Part shown: piece by piece, positions 44,462 to 54,600 of the stretch
Position numbering within the stretch: position 1 is the first letter of the stretch
Layout of the letters: every line of letters begins with the position of its first letter
Source: Novosphingobium sp. G106
GTDB taxonomy: Bacteria > Pseudomonadota > Alphaproteobacteria > Sphingomonadales > Sphingomonadaceae
NCBI RefSeq assembly: GCF_019075875.1
Contig: NZ_JAHOOZ010000001.1
Coordinates: 5,336,001 to 5,400,000, forward strand
Length of the DNA stretch: 64,000 nucleotides
Direction of reading: 5' to 3'
Translations under genes and position numbers: made by a program
The notes under the pieces: model-generated
What the model saw: the letters and a program-made list of their open reading frames with translations, nothing else
The model's database searches: none
What the model was told of the DNA's origin: nothing

Positions 44462-45625
44462 CTACCAGTAGACTCGCTGCTGGGCGCCCGCTGCGCGTGC
44501 GCGCAGGATCGCGTCGCGTTCGTCGCGCGAGACCGTGCGAGTGCGAGGCGGCAAAGAGGTCAGCACCTCGCCCCCGTCGACGAGCCGGAAGGTCAGGGCC
44601 GGAGCTTCGGGACGGCCGGTCCATCGGAACTGCATGACGCCGATCGGGTGGCCCATCGTGTCCAGCCAGTTGGCCACGCCGGGATCCTCGCCCGACACGA
44701 CGAAGCGCAGGTAGCCGTCGGCATCCATCTGCGCCTGCTTGCGGTTGAGACTGGCCTGGGCGTTGGCCCAGTCGAGCGTGCAGCCCAGCGCGTCGGTGAG
44801 GGCCAGCGACAAGGTTTCCACACCGCCGCGCAGGTCCGCCTCGATCACCAGCGCCTGGCCCGGTGCCAGCTCGAACACGCCCTCGTGGTACCATTGGCCC
44901 GGCAGTCCGCCGCCGGCCGAATAGTCGACCGTGGTGACGGCATTGACCACGCCCTGCGCGCGCAGGCCGGCGACCTTGCGCATGCCGAAGCCGAGCGTTC
45001 CTTCGACCATCGGAGCGAGGCCGGCGAGGTTGGCGGCCAGGCCTTCGGGTGCCGGGCGCTGGCGGCGGCTGGTGGTGCCGAGCCGGGTGATCGAGAAAAC
45101 AGGATCGCGGTGGTTTCCCCAATCGTCGGAAACTGCCCGGAGCATCAGGCTGCGCACGTCCGGGGCGATCTCGCACCATTGGCCGGCATGCCCCTTCGGC
45201 CGCTCTGTAGAAAGGACGAGGTCGAGCCGGCCAGCGGCGTCGAGCTCGAAACCGCGCAGGTCTATGGCCGGATAGGTCTTGAGACCCGCCGCAGTCGGGC
45301 CGCCCATCGGCATCAGCGATACTTCGGGGCATGTGCCCCGGTCGCCTGCCAGCCGATAGGTGCCCCCGCCGTCGACCGCAGCGGTCAGGTAGACAGTATC
45401 GGGATTGGGCATGCCCATGCGCGTGTGATAGCCCGCGCCCGGCAGGAACGCCGGATGGTCGAGGTCCGCGCAGACGCGCCCCAGGTAGCTCGCCATCAGC
45501 CCGCCGAGCATCGCCACGGTCAACTCGGCGGGAGCGTGGTCCTGCCCGGTGAGATGGCTCGACAAGCGCTGGTGAACGCCGCGAAGTCCGTCGAGCAGAG
45601 CCTCGAAGTCAGTGGGATCGTTCAT
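44462..45625 (-). CDS. DUF1214-domain protein
   Basis: 387 residues from the ATG at 45625, coupled to the sulfotransferase stop (ATGA). The longer frame to 46297 reads antisense to other coding sequence. Family-like parts: YHTRMGMPNPDTVYLTAAVD, GGTYRLAGDRG, then GQALVIEADLRGGVETLSLA and the C-terminal DPGVANWLDTMGHPIGVMQF. DUF1214/DUF1254 proteins are widespread in catabolic clusters, but their reaction is unknown to me. It ends the CmcJ-like/sulfotransferase operon. Confidence 0.82.
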   Translation of the reverse strand: MNDPTDFEALLDGLRGVHQRLSSHLTGQDHAPAELTVAMLGGLMASYLGRVCADLDHPAFLPGAGYHTRMGMPNPDTVYLTAAVDGGGTYRLAGDRGTCPEVSLMPMGGPTAAGLKTYPAIDLRGFELDAAGRLDLVLSTERPKGHAGQWCEIAPDVRSLMLRAVSDDWGNHRDPVFSITRLGTTSRRQRPAPEGLAANLAGLAPMVEGTLGFGMRKVAGLRAQGVVNAVTTVDYSAGGGLPGQWYHEGVFELAPGQALVIEADLRGGVETLSLALTDALGCTLDWANAQASLNRKQAQMDADGYLRFVVSGEDPGVANWLDTMGHPIGVMQFRWTGRPEAPALTFRLVDGGEVLTSLPPRTRTVSRDERDAILRARAAGAQQRVYW

Positions 45626-46794
45626 GCGCCGACCTTGCCGGCGAGGTCGAACCGCTCGGTGTAGAAGGCGAACTCCTCGGCCACCTCGCGCGCGTCGAGG
45701 CCATAGTCGCTGAGATCGTAGGTGTGCACGCCGCGCTTGCCCGGCGGGTTCTCGGCGCGCCATTGGGCGATGGACTGGCGGACCTCCGGGGTGAGTTCGA
45801 GGTCGAGCGAGCGATAGACGTCGACCATCGCCGCCTCGGGATCGGCGACGACCTGGCTGTAGTCGACATGGGCTATGGTAACGCCATCGGCGCGATTGGC
45901 GTCGAAATCGACGAGCGCGCGGATGTGGCGGCCGACCAGGTCCTTCATCTGCTGCCCGACTTCGGCGCGGTCCACCCGGTCGGAGAACATGCCGCGCAGG
46001 AAGGTCGAATAGCTGCAGTTCGATGCCAGCACGGCCACGGGATCGCGGTGGGTCACGACCATCGCCGCGTCGGGATAGACCTGCAGGATCGGATCGAGCG
46101 CCAGCAGGTGACACGGCCATTTCAGTGCCCAGCGCGGCGTCGGCGCCTGCCATTGCAAGGTCTGGAGCACGCGCTTGTGGTGCGCGTAGCAGGCGGCAAG
46201 GTCGACCGTGTCGAGCACCCGGTCGAAATAACCGGGGACGCGGAAGGTCCACAGATGGCCGGCGTTGCCGAAGGTCTGGTCCATGATCATCACGCATTCC
46301 TGCGGCCCGTCGGGATCGGACAGGTGGAAGCTGTCCGAGGCCCCGCCGTCACGCTCGCGCCGTTGCCGGTGCTGCTCGGCGCAATGCGCCTGGCGCTGCG
46401 CGGCCGATGCCGGATCGGCCGCCGGCGGCGGGCAGGGACTATCGCCTTCCCAGGTCCGCATCATGCGTAAGCTGGGCTCGCGATCGAACAGGTACTGGAA
46501 ATAGGTCGTGCCGGAGCGGGGCAGGCCGGTGAGAAAGACCGGCCGCTCGACCGGCTGCTGGGTGATGCCCGGCTCGGTTGCGCACCAGTGCGAAACTTCG
46601 ATGCGCTTGCGCTGCGCCAGCGCCAGCATGACGGTGCTGGCGGCCGCCCCTTGCTCGCTGAATTGCCCCTCCTCGTTGATCGAGTCGACCAGCAGGTCGA
46701 GGTTATCGGCGAAGAGCCCCGGTGTCGGATCCTCGACGGGCGACATCTGCTGGGCCAGTTCGACGATCGCCTGGGTACTGATCTGCGCGCTCAC
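45622..46794 (-). CDS. sulfotransferase family protein
   Basis: 390 residues from a GTG at 46794 that overlaps the CmcJ-like stop (GTGA). The PAPS-binding 5'-phosphosulfate loop is PVFLTGLPRSGTTYFQYLFD at about 85-104. The 3'-phosphate region is MVVTHRDPVAVLASNCSYST. The gene is flanked by a CmcJ-like oxygenase and a DUF1214 protein in one operon. It could add or exchange a sulfuryl group on a hydroxylated substrate, although some family members have other functions. Substrate unknown. Confidence 0.87.
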   Translation of the reverse strand: MSAQISTQAIVELAQQMSPVEDPTPGLFADNLDLLVDSINEEGQFSEQGAAASTVMLALAQRKRIEVSHWCATEPGITQQPVERPVFLTGLPRSGTTYFQYLFDREPSLRMMRTWEGDSPCPPPAADPASAAQRQAHCAEQHRQRRERDGGASDSFHLSDPDGPQECVMIMDQTFGNAGHLWTFRVPGYFDRVLDTVDLAACYAHHKRVLQTLQWQAPTPRWALKWPCHLLALDPILQVYPDAAMVVTHRDPVAVLASNCSYSTFLRGMFSDRVDRAEVGQQMKDLVGRHIRALVDFDANRADGVTIAHVDYSQVVADPEAAMVDVYRSLDLELTPEVRQSIAQWRAENPPGKRGVHTYDLSDYGLDAREVAEEFAFYTERFDLAGKVGA

Positions 46795-47655
46795 AGGAAG
46801 ATCACCAGGCCGCGGGCTTCGACGCTGGCGCGGGTGGGGGCGCCCGGCGGGCAGGTGGGGTCGGTGAAGGCGGTGTGCGGCACGCGCCGCACGGCGCCTT
46901 CCTGGCTGTCGTGCGCTTTGAACACGATCACCTCGTCGCGGGTCATGTCGGGGAAGTAGTGCCAGCGGTGTCCGGGGTTGTGGACATAGGCGGTGGTGTC
47001 GTGACGCATGTCGCCGACGCCGCGCGTGCTGGTCACGGCGGTCACCGTGACCTCGTCGCCGCGTTCGACGCTGCTGGCGTCGCAGACGGCGAGGGGGGAA
47101 GTCCTGCGGCGGCGGCGAGACCGCGCGCCACATGTTATAGAGCGCCCAGCGCGCGTTCGGCGGAAGCCGGTCGCCGGCGGCAGCGGTGATGTGCGCGAAC
47201 AGTTCCTGCGCGGATTCGTCGGTATTGTCCGCATGGGCGTAGCGGGCGGGCTTGGCGTTGATCAGCGGCGCCAGCAGGTCGGTCGCGCTTTCGCCGAAGC
47301 GCTTCTTGCCGCCGCCCAGCATCATCGCGAAGACCCCGCCGGTGACCTCGCGCAGCAGCGTGGCCATCTCGTCGGTGTAGAGCTTGTCCACATCCGCATC
47401 TTCCTCGATCAGGCGGAAATCCTCGACCTGGCTGACATGCGGGACGAGGACGAAGCCTTCGCGATCCAGCGAAGTGGCAAGGCCGCGCGCCGAACGGATC
47501 GTCATGGCCTCGCCCGGAAGCGTTTGCATCGTCGAGAGCGACTCTTCCTCGGTCACGAACTCGAGCTTGGGTTCGGTCGCGGATGCCCGAGCGTTGCGGA
47601 TGTAATTGACCTCGGCCGTCACCTCGGGCCCGTTCTGCGCGTCGATTGCCGCCAT
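46791..47655 (-). pseudogene. CmcJ/NvfI-like oxygenase, frameshifted by +1 at a C6 run
   Basis: Read from the ATG at 47655 (MAAIDAQNGPEVTAEVNY; AGGAGAGAGGA upstream). The N-terminal part runs to WRAVSPPPQDF. The C-terminal part (PLAVCDASSVERGDEVTVTA to the stop at 46791) is in another frame. The change is at six consecutive G on the plus strand (47093-47098). Removing one gives 287 residues resembling the CmcJ/NvfI family: HAD in YAHADNTDESAQELF, HRWHYFPDMTRDE, and HDSQEGAVRRVPHTAFTDP with candidate metal-ligand His residues. It is the first gene of the operon with the sulfotransferase and DUF1214 protein. Confidence 0.82.
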
Positions 47656-47715
47656 TCCTCTCTCCTGTTTTCTCATGCTTGAGCCGGCGGGTGTCACCTC
47701 GGCTCGTGCGCTGAA

Positions 47716-47742
47716 CGTTACAAATTGAGTCCAAAGTGTCAA
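47716..47742 (-). promoter_or_regulatory. candidate promoter and motif for the CmcJ-like operon
   Basis: The minus strand carries TTGACA (47742-47737), a plausible -35, followed by the CAATTTGTAACG element (47727-47716) shared with the third TonB receptor. A degenerate -10 would lie near TAACGT, 16 bp on. The start codon is at 47655. Support is moderate only. Confidence 0.4.
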
Positions 47743-47760
47743 GGTGCGGGGTGACAGGGG

Positions 47761-47788
47761 CTTTACATCGGGCATTAGCTCCGTAAAG
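47761..47788. promoter_or_regulatory. CTTTAC/GTAAAG inverted repeat upstream of tetR-type gene
   Basis: CTTTAC (47761-47766) and GTAAAG (47783-47788) are perfect 6-bp arms, 16 bp apart, ending nine bases before the TetR-type ATG at 47797. They lie between the divergent CmcJ operon and the regulator. Candidate TetR operator. Confidence 0.4.
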
Positions 47789-47796
47789 TTCGGGCC

Positions 47797-48369
47797 ATGG
47801 GAGAACGCAACGCCAGCGCAGACGCAATCGTTTCCGCCGCATGCCGGCTGCTGGCCGAGCTCGGCAGTCACGAAAAGCTGACGCTGTCGGCCGTGGCCGA
47901 GGCGGCGCAGGTCTCGCGGCCTACACTCTATCGCTGGTTCGCGACGCGCGACGATCTGCTCGAAGCGATGTCGCTCCGCCAGGAAAAGCGCTTCTACGAA
48001 GGGCTGGCCGAGGCTCTCGAACTGGAACGGAGCCCGGCCGTGCGGCTCGATGCGGCGCTAAGCTATCTCGTCACCTATCTCGACGAGACCTTCGGGCCGG
48101 CAACGCCAATGATGGAACCCGGCTTCACCGTGCGCTCGCTGGCCGCATCGTTGCCCAAGCAGAAAGCGACCTGGGTCCGGCTGGTCGGCGATGCCCTGGC
48201 GCGTGTCCCGGCCGTCAGGGCGGGCGACCTGTCGGTCGAGCAGGCGGCCGAGCTGTTCCTGCGATTGGCCTATTCGCATTATTTGATCCCAAGTCCGGAG
48301 CCGGAAGTGCTGCTGCAATGCATGCGGAGCATGGCGGGGCTCAGGGCCAAGGCGCCCGCGGTGGGTTGA
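47797..48369 (+). CDS. TetR-family transcriptional regulator
   Basis: 190 residues. N-terminal HTH: ASADAIVSAACRLLAELG, then LTLSAVAEAAQVSRPTLYRW and FATRDDLLEAM. The remaining helices form the ligand-binding domain typical of the family. It is divergent from the CmcJ-like/sulfotransferase/DUF1214 operon with 141 bp between starts, so it probably controls that operon and itself. The ligand is likely the pathway substrate. No neighbour on the plus strand follows closely. Confidence 0.92.
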   Translation: MGERNASADAIVSAACRLLAELGSHEKLTLSAVAEAAQVSRPTLYRWFATRDDLLEAMSLRQEKRFYEGLAEALELERSPAVRLDAALSYLVTYLDETFGPATPMMEPGFTVRSLAASLPKQKATWVRLVGDALARVPAVRAGDLSVEQAAELFLRLAYSHYLIPSPEPEVLLQCMRSMAGLRAKAPAVG

Positions 48370-48625
48370 AGCCGCGCGCGAAGCTGCCGGCTTCGGCACT
48401 TCAGTCATGATCTGAGATGGGGTGGATGTTAACTTTTGAACTTTCGAAAGTTATCTAATTTCGTCTCATTATCGAACACTCCCTTTCATTTTTTCGCCGA
48501 GACATTCCCAAAGTCGTCTAACTTGTATTAGCTTATAAGTTAACGTCCGCTCGATTTTATTAATTGGCGTGAACGTTGACAGGGCGGCCGCGAGCTTGTG
48601 CTCGGGTGACAGGGGAGTTTCGACT
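48370..48625. promoter_or_regulatory. AT-rich leader upstream of the giant repeat protein
   Basis: The region is clearly AT-rich, unlike the rest of the window. It contains the perfect palindrome AACTTTCGAAAGTT at 48439-48452. A related pair of sequences, AAAGTTATCTAATTT and AAAGTCGTCTAACTT, lies near 48446 and 48510. A further AACTT/AAGTT repeat is at 48520-48541. Together these suggest a heavily regulated promoter for the repeat protein. I see no clear -35/-10 pair. Confidence 0.5.
48439..48452. promoter_or_regulatory. 14-bp palindrome AACTTTCGAAAGTT
   Basis: A perfect palindrome in the AT-rich leader, about 174 bp before the probable start of the repeat protein. Candidate operator; the regulator is unknown. 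Confidence 0.45.
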
Positions 48626-51600
48626 TTGGGCAATGTTCAGGGTGCCGGCGGCACGACCACTTCGTTCAGCAACACGCCGCAAGCGAAGGACGACGGCTAC
48701 AGCCTTGCCGAGGACTTTCTCGGGGTCGTCTATTTCGACGTCATGTCGAACGATCTGGGCGGAAATGCCAAGACCCTGTTCTCGATCGACAACGGCACAA
48801 ACCAATCGGGCGCGATGAGCGGCTATAGCGCTGCCGACCTGCTTTCGCAGGATACCGCGCGGGCCGAAGCGACCAGCGGAGATACCAGCGCCCTCGGTGC
48901 GAAGATCTGGATCACCAGCGACGGCAAGATCGGCTATGATTCGATCAGCCTCTCCGCCGGCGTGAAGGCCCAGATCCAGGCGCTGCATGCCGGACAGACG
49001 CTGACCGACAGCTTCATCTATGCCATCCGCCTGGGCAACGGCACCTTGAGCTGGGCAACCGTCACCGCGACCTTCATCGGGGCCGAGGACGGCGCTGCTA
49101 TCTCGATAGTGTCGGGAGGCGACTATTCGGTCACCGAAGCCGGCGGAGTCGGGAACAACCAAACGAACGATCCCATTGCTTCGGGACAGCTGACAGTCAG
49201 CGACGTCGATACCGGCGACAGCAAGTTCCAGATCCCCACAGCGTCTGCGCTGAACGGAACCTACGGCACCTGGGCATTCGACAATCTCACCGGGAAATGG
49301 ACCTACACGCTCGACAACGGGCGCGCTGCAACGCAAGCACTCAACGCCGGCGACATCGTCAACGAGACACTCACGGTCAAATCCTGGGACGGCTCGGCGA
49401 CCCAGGCCATCACGGTCCAGGTCAAGGGCTCGAACGACAACGCCAGCATCACAGTGGCCCCGAATGCCGATACCCATGTCATCGAAGCCGGCGGACTGGC
49501 CAACGCGGACACCGGCGACGCCTCCGCACACGGACAGCTTCTGGTTTCGGATGTCGACGACGGCGAGGCGCACTTCCTGACTCCCGCCTCGCTCGCGGGA
49601 ACCTACGGCACTTTCTCATTCAATCCCCAGACCGGCGAATGGAACTACACGCTCGCCAATGGCCAGGGCAACGTTCAGGCGTTGAACGCGGGCGATACGG
49701 TCCACGATACCCTCACCGTCACATCGGCCGACGGAACGGCGACGCAAACGATCGACGTCACGATCGTCGGTGCGAACGACTTCGCGACGATCACCGCGTC
49801 CAATAGCGAGGATGCATCGGTCGTTGAGGCCGGCGGCGTGGCCAACGGCACGGCCGGCGATCCGACCGCCAGCGGCCAGCTCACGGTCCACGACGTCGAT
49901 GATGGCGAGGCGCATTTCCAGGTGCCTGCGTCGCTCGCCGGCGCCTATGGCACTTTCGCTTTCGATGCGGCGACCGGCGTCTGGGGCTACACGCTCGCCA
50001 ACGCGCAGGCGAACGTGGAAGGGCTCTACGCGGGCCAGGTCGTTCACGATCTGCTGACAGTCAAATCTTTCGACGGCACCGCGACCCAGACCATCGACGT
50101 GACGGTCCACGGCACCAACGACAGCCCGGTGGTGAGCTCGGGTCCGGCGGCAGCGCTGGGCGAAGTGACCGAGGCGGGCAATCTCGACAACGGCACGGTG
50201 GTTGCCGGCACGCCGGGCGCGGGCGGCCAGCTCGCCTCGACCGACGTCGACAATGGCGCGACCGCCAGCTGGAGCGGCAGCGCGCCGGGCAGCTACGGCG
50301 CCTTCGCGATCGGCGCGGACGGGGCCTGGACCTATACGCTCGACCAGGGCCTCGCCGACAAGCTCGCCGAGGGCGAGACCAAGACCGAGACCTTCACCGC
50401 GACGGTGACCGACGACAAGGGCGCGACCGCGACCCAGGCGGTGACCGTCACCGTCCACGGCACCAACGACAGCCCGGTGGTATCGTCGAACGCGGCGGCA
50501 GCGCTGGGCGCAGTGACCGAGGCGGGCAATCTCGACAACGGCACGGTGGTGGCCGGCACTCCGGGCGCGGGCGGCCAGCTCGCCTCGACCGACGTCGACA
50601 ATGGCGCGACCGCCAGCTGGAGCGGCAGCGCGCCGGGCAGCTACGGCGCCTTCGCGATCGGCGCGGACGGAGCCTGGACCTATACGCTCGACCAGGGCCT
50701 CGCCGACAAGCTCGCCGAGGGCGAGACCAAGACCGAGACCTTCACCGCGACGGTGACCGACGACAAGGGTGCGACCGCGACCCAGGCGGTGACCGTCACC
50801 GTCCACGGCACCAACGACAGCCCGGTGGTATCGTCGAACGCGGCGGCAGCGCTGGGCGAAGTGACCGAGGCGGGCAATCTCGACAACGGCACGGTGGTGG
50901 CCGGTACGCCGGGCGCGGGCGGCCAGCTCGCCTCGACCGACGTCGACAATGGCGCGACCGCCAGCTGGAGCGGCAGCGCGCCGGGCAGCTACGGCGCCTT
51001 CGCGATCGGCGCGGACGGGGCCTGGACCTATACGCTCGACCAGGGCCTCGCCGACAAGCTCGCCGAGGGCGAGACCAAGACCGAGACCTTCACCGCGACG
51101 GTGACCGACGACAAGGGTGCGACCGCGACCCAGGCGGTGACCGTCACCGTCCACGGCACCAACGACAGCCCGGTGGTGAGCTCGGGTCCGGCGGCAGCGC
51201 TGGGCGAAGTGACCGAGGCGGGCAATCTCGACAACGGCACGGTGGTGGCCGGCACGCCGGGCGCGGGCGGCCAGCTCGCCTCGACCGACGTCGACAATGG
51301 CGCGACCGCCAGCTGGAGCGGCAGCGCGCCGGGCAGCTACGGCGCCTTCGCGATCGGCGCGGACGGAGCCTGGACCTATACGCTCGACCAGGGCCTCGCC
51401 GACAAGCTCGCCGAGGGCGAGACCAAGACCGAGACCTTCACCGCGACGGTGACCGACGACAAGGGTGCGACCGCGACCCAGGCGGTGACCGTCACCGTCC
51501 ACGGCACCAACGACAGCCCGGTGGTGAGCTCGGGTCCGGCGGCAGCGCTGGGCGAAGTGACCGAGGCGGGCAATCTCGACAACGGCACGGTGGTGGCCGG

Positions 51601-54600
51601 CACGCCGGGCGCGGGCGGCCAGCTCGCCTCGACCGACGTCGACAACGGCGCGACCGCCAGCTGGAGCGGCAGCGCGCCGGGCAGCTACGGCGCCTTCGCG
51701 ATCGGCGCGGACGGGGCCTGGACCTATACGCTCGACCAGGGCCTCGCCGACAAGCTCGCCGAGGGCGAGACCAAGACCGAGACCTTCACCGCGACGGTGA
51801 CCGACGACAAGGGTGCGACCGCGACCCAGGCGGTGACCGTCACCGTCCACGGCACCAACGACAGCCCGGTGGTGAGCTCGGGTCCGGCGGCAGCGCTGGG
51901 CGAAGTGACCGAGGCGGGCAATCTCGACAACGGCACGGTGGTGGCCGGCACGCCGGGCGCGGGCGGCCAGCTCGCCTCGACCGACGTCGACAATGGCGCG
52001 ACCGCCAGCTGGAGCGGCAGCGCGCCGGGCAGCTACGGCGCCTTCGCGATCGGCGCGGACGGAGCCTGGACCTATACGCTCGACCAGGGCCTCGCCGACA
52101 AGCTCGCCGAGGGCGAGACCAAGACCGAGACCTTCACCGCGACGGTGACCGACGACAAGGGTGCGACCGCGACCCAGGCGGTGACCGTCACCGTCCACGG
52201 CACCAACGACAGCCCGGTGGTGAGCTCGGGTCCGGCGGCAGCGCTGGGCGAAGTGACCGAGGCGGGCAATCTCGACAACGGCACGGTGGTGGCCGGCACG
52301 CCGGGCGCGGGCGGCCAGCTCGCCTCGACCGACGTCGACAATGGCGCGACCGCCAGCTGGAGCGGCAGCGCGCCGGGCAGCTACGGCGCCTTCGCGATCG
52401 GCGCGGACGGAGCCTGGACCTATACGCTCGACCAGGGCCTCGCCGACAAGCTCGCCGAGGGCGAGACCAAGACCGAGACCTTCACCGCGACGGTGACCGA
52501 CGACAAGGGCGCGACCGCGACCCAGGCGGTAACCGTCACCGTCCACGGCACCAACGACAGCCCGGTGGTCGGGGAGCCGACCGTCACGCAGGTCACCGAG
52601 GACGTGGCGGTCAACGCCAGCGACAATCTGACTGCAGTCGGCACGATTTCGATCGTCGATCCCGATCTGAATCAGTCGTCGTTCCTCACGACGGTCGCCG
52701 GCGCCGCGGGCAATCTGGGATCGCTGAGCCTCGCGGCCAACGGCAGCTATACCTACACCGTCGCCAACGGCGCCGTGCAGCATCTCGACAGCCTCGAGAC
52801 GAAGGTCGATACGTTCACGATCACCGCGCTCGATGGCACGACCAAGCAGGTCAGCTTCACGATCAACGGCGCCGATGACAACCCGACGCTCGATGCCGTG
52901 CCGAGCGGCACCGTCTCCGAAATCGACCAGAGCGCCTCGCGCAGCAGTTCAGGCCTGTCGGGAACCGTGATCGGTCACGACGTCGATATCGAGACGCTGT
53001 CCTACGGCATCCAGGGGGGCAGCGCGTCGGGCGTGAACCAGGTGAGTCTGGTAGGCACCTATGGTACCCTGACGGTCGACACGGTCACCGGCGCTTACAG
53101 CTACGCGCAGAATGGGAACGCGATCGAGGCGCTCGACGCTGGCGAAAACCATGCCGATCAGTTCACCTTCACCGTTTCGGACGGCGATGCACCGCTGGGA
53201 ACGCAGACCTATACGGTCAATGTTTCCGGCGCCGACGATGCGCCGACGCTGGCGCCGGTAACTTCGGGAGCGATCGCCGAGATCGACCAGAGCAGCGCGA
53301 CGACGAGTTCGGGTCTCAGCGGGACGCTCGTCGGTAGCGATGTCGACATCGAGACGCTGATCTACGGTCTCCAGGGTGGTAGCGTGGCGAGCGGGATCGC
53401 GACCAAGGCTGGAACCTATGGCACGCTGACGGTCGACACGGCGACGGGTGCCTACACCTATACGCCTAATGCGGCCGCGATCGAAGGCCTCGACAGCGGC
53501 GAGCATCCGCAGGATTTGTTCACCGTGACCGTCGGCGACGGTGACGGCGCGCTGGTCACCCAGGCCTATACGGTCAACCTGACGGGTGCCGACGATGCGC
53601 CGACGCTGGCGCCGGTAACTTCGGGAGCGATCGCCGAGATCGACCAGAGCAGCGCGACGACGAGTTCGGGTCTCAGCGGGACGCTCGTCGGTAGCGATGT
53701 CGACATCGAGACGCTGATCTACGGTGTCCAGGGTGCTAGCGTGGCGAGCGGGATCGCGACCAAGGCTGGAACCTATGGCACGCTGACGGTCGACACGGCG
53801 ACTGGTGCCTATGTCTATACACCGAATGCCGCGGCGATCGAAGGCCTCGACAGCGGCGAGCATCCGCAGGATTTGTTCACCGTGACCGTCGGCGACGGTG
53901 ACGGCGCGCTGGTCACCCAGGCCTATACGGTCAACCTGACGGGTGCCGACGATGCGCCGACGCTGGCGCCGGTGACTTCGGGAGCGATCGCCGAGATCGA
54001 CCAGAGCAGCGCGACGACGAGTTCGGGTCTCAGCGGGACGCTCGTCGGTAGCGATGTCGACATCGAGACGCTGATCTACGGTGTCCAGGGTGGTAGCGTG
54101 GCGAGCGGGATCGCGACCAAGGCTGGAACCTATGGCACGCTGACGGTCGACACGGCGACGGGTGCCTATGTCTATACACCGAATGCCGCGGCGATCGAAG
54201 GCCTCGACAGCGGTGAGAAACCGTCGGACGTGTTCACCTTCACTGTCTCGGACGGCGATGCGCCGCTGGGGACGCAGACCTACACGGTCAATCTGACGGG
54301 CGCCGACGACGCGCCGACGCTGACGCCGGTGGCGTCCGGCTCGATCGCCGAGGTGCCCAACAGCACCAGCACCACCGACAGCGGGCTCAGCGGGACGCTC
54401 GTCGGCAGCGACGTCGACATCGAGACGCTGACTTACGGCATTCAGGGCGGCGGCGCCTCTGGCGTGAACCTGGTAAGCCTGGTCGGCGCCTACGGTACGC
54501 TCACCGTGAACACCGCAACGGGCGCTTATGATTACGCAAAAAATGTGGCGGCGATCGAAGCGTTGAATGCCGGTCAGACGCCGACCGATGTCTTCACGGT

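Noticed and set aside
45626..46297. Longer DUF1214 reading frame (611 residues)
   Set aside because: The extra part is another frame of the sulfotransferase gene. The ATG at 45625 overlaps the sulfotransferase stop in the usual coupled way.
46795..47871. Longer sulfotransferase reading frame (749 residues) as a genuine CmcJ-sulfotransferase fusion
   Set aside because: The frame runs through the CmcJ-like gene only because of the +1 shift. After the shift it reads Arg-rich nonsense until the true GTG start of the sulfotransferase at 46794.
50111..52546. Tandem array considered as a CRISPR or satellite
   Set aside because: Units are 348 bp, coding and in frame, without spacers. It is a protein-domain repeat.
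49616..52783. A 1055-residue open frame on the minus strand opposite the giant repeat protein
   Set aside because: It is the antisense shadow of the tandem repeats: its own repeats have the same 116-residue period, and the composition is Arg/Gly/Ala-rich with no domain. The plus-strand VCBS/RTX protein explains the region.
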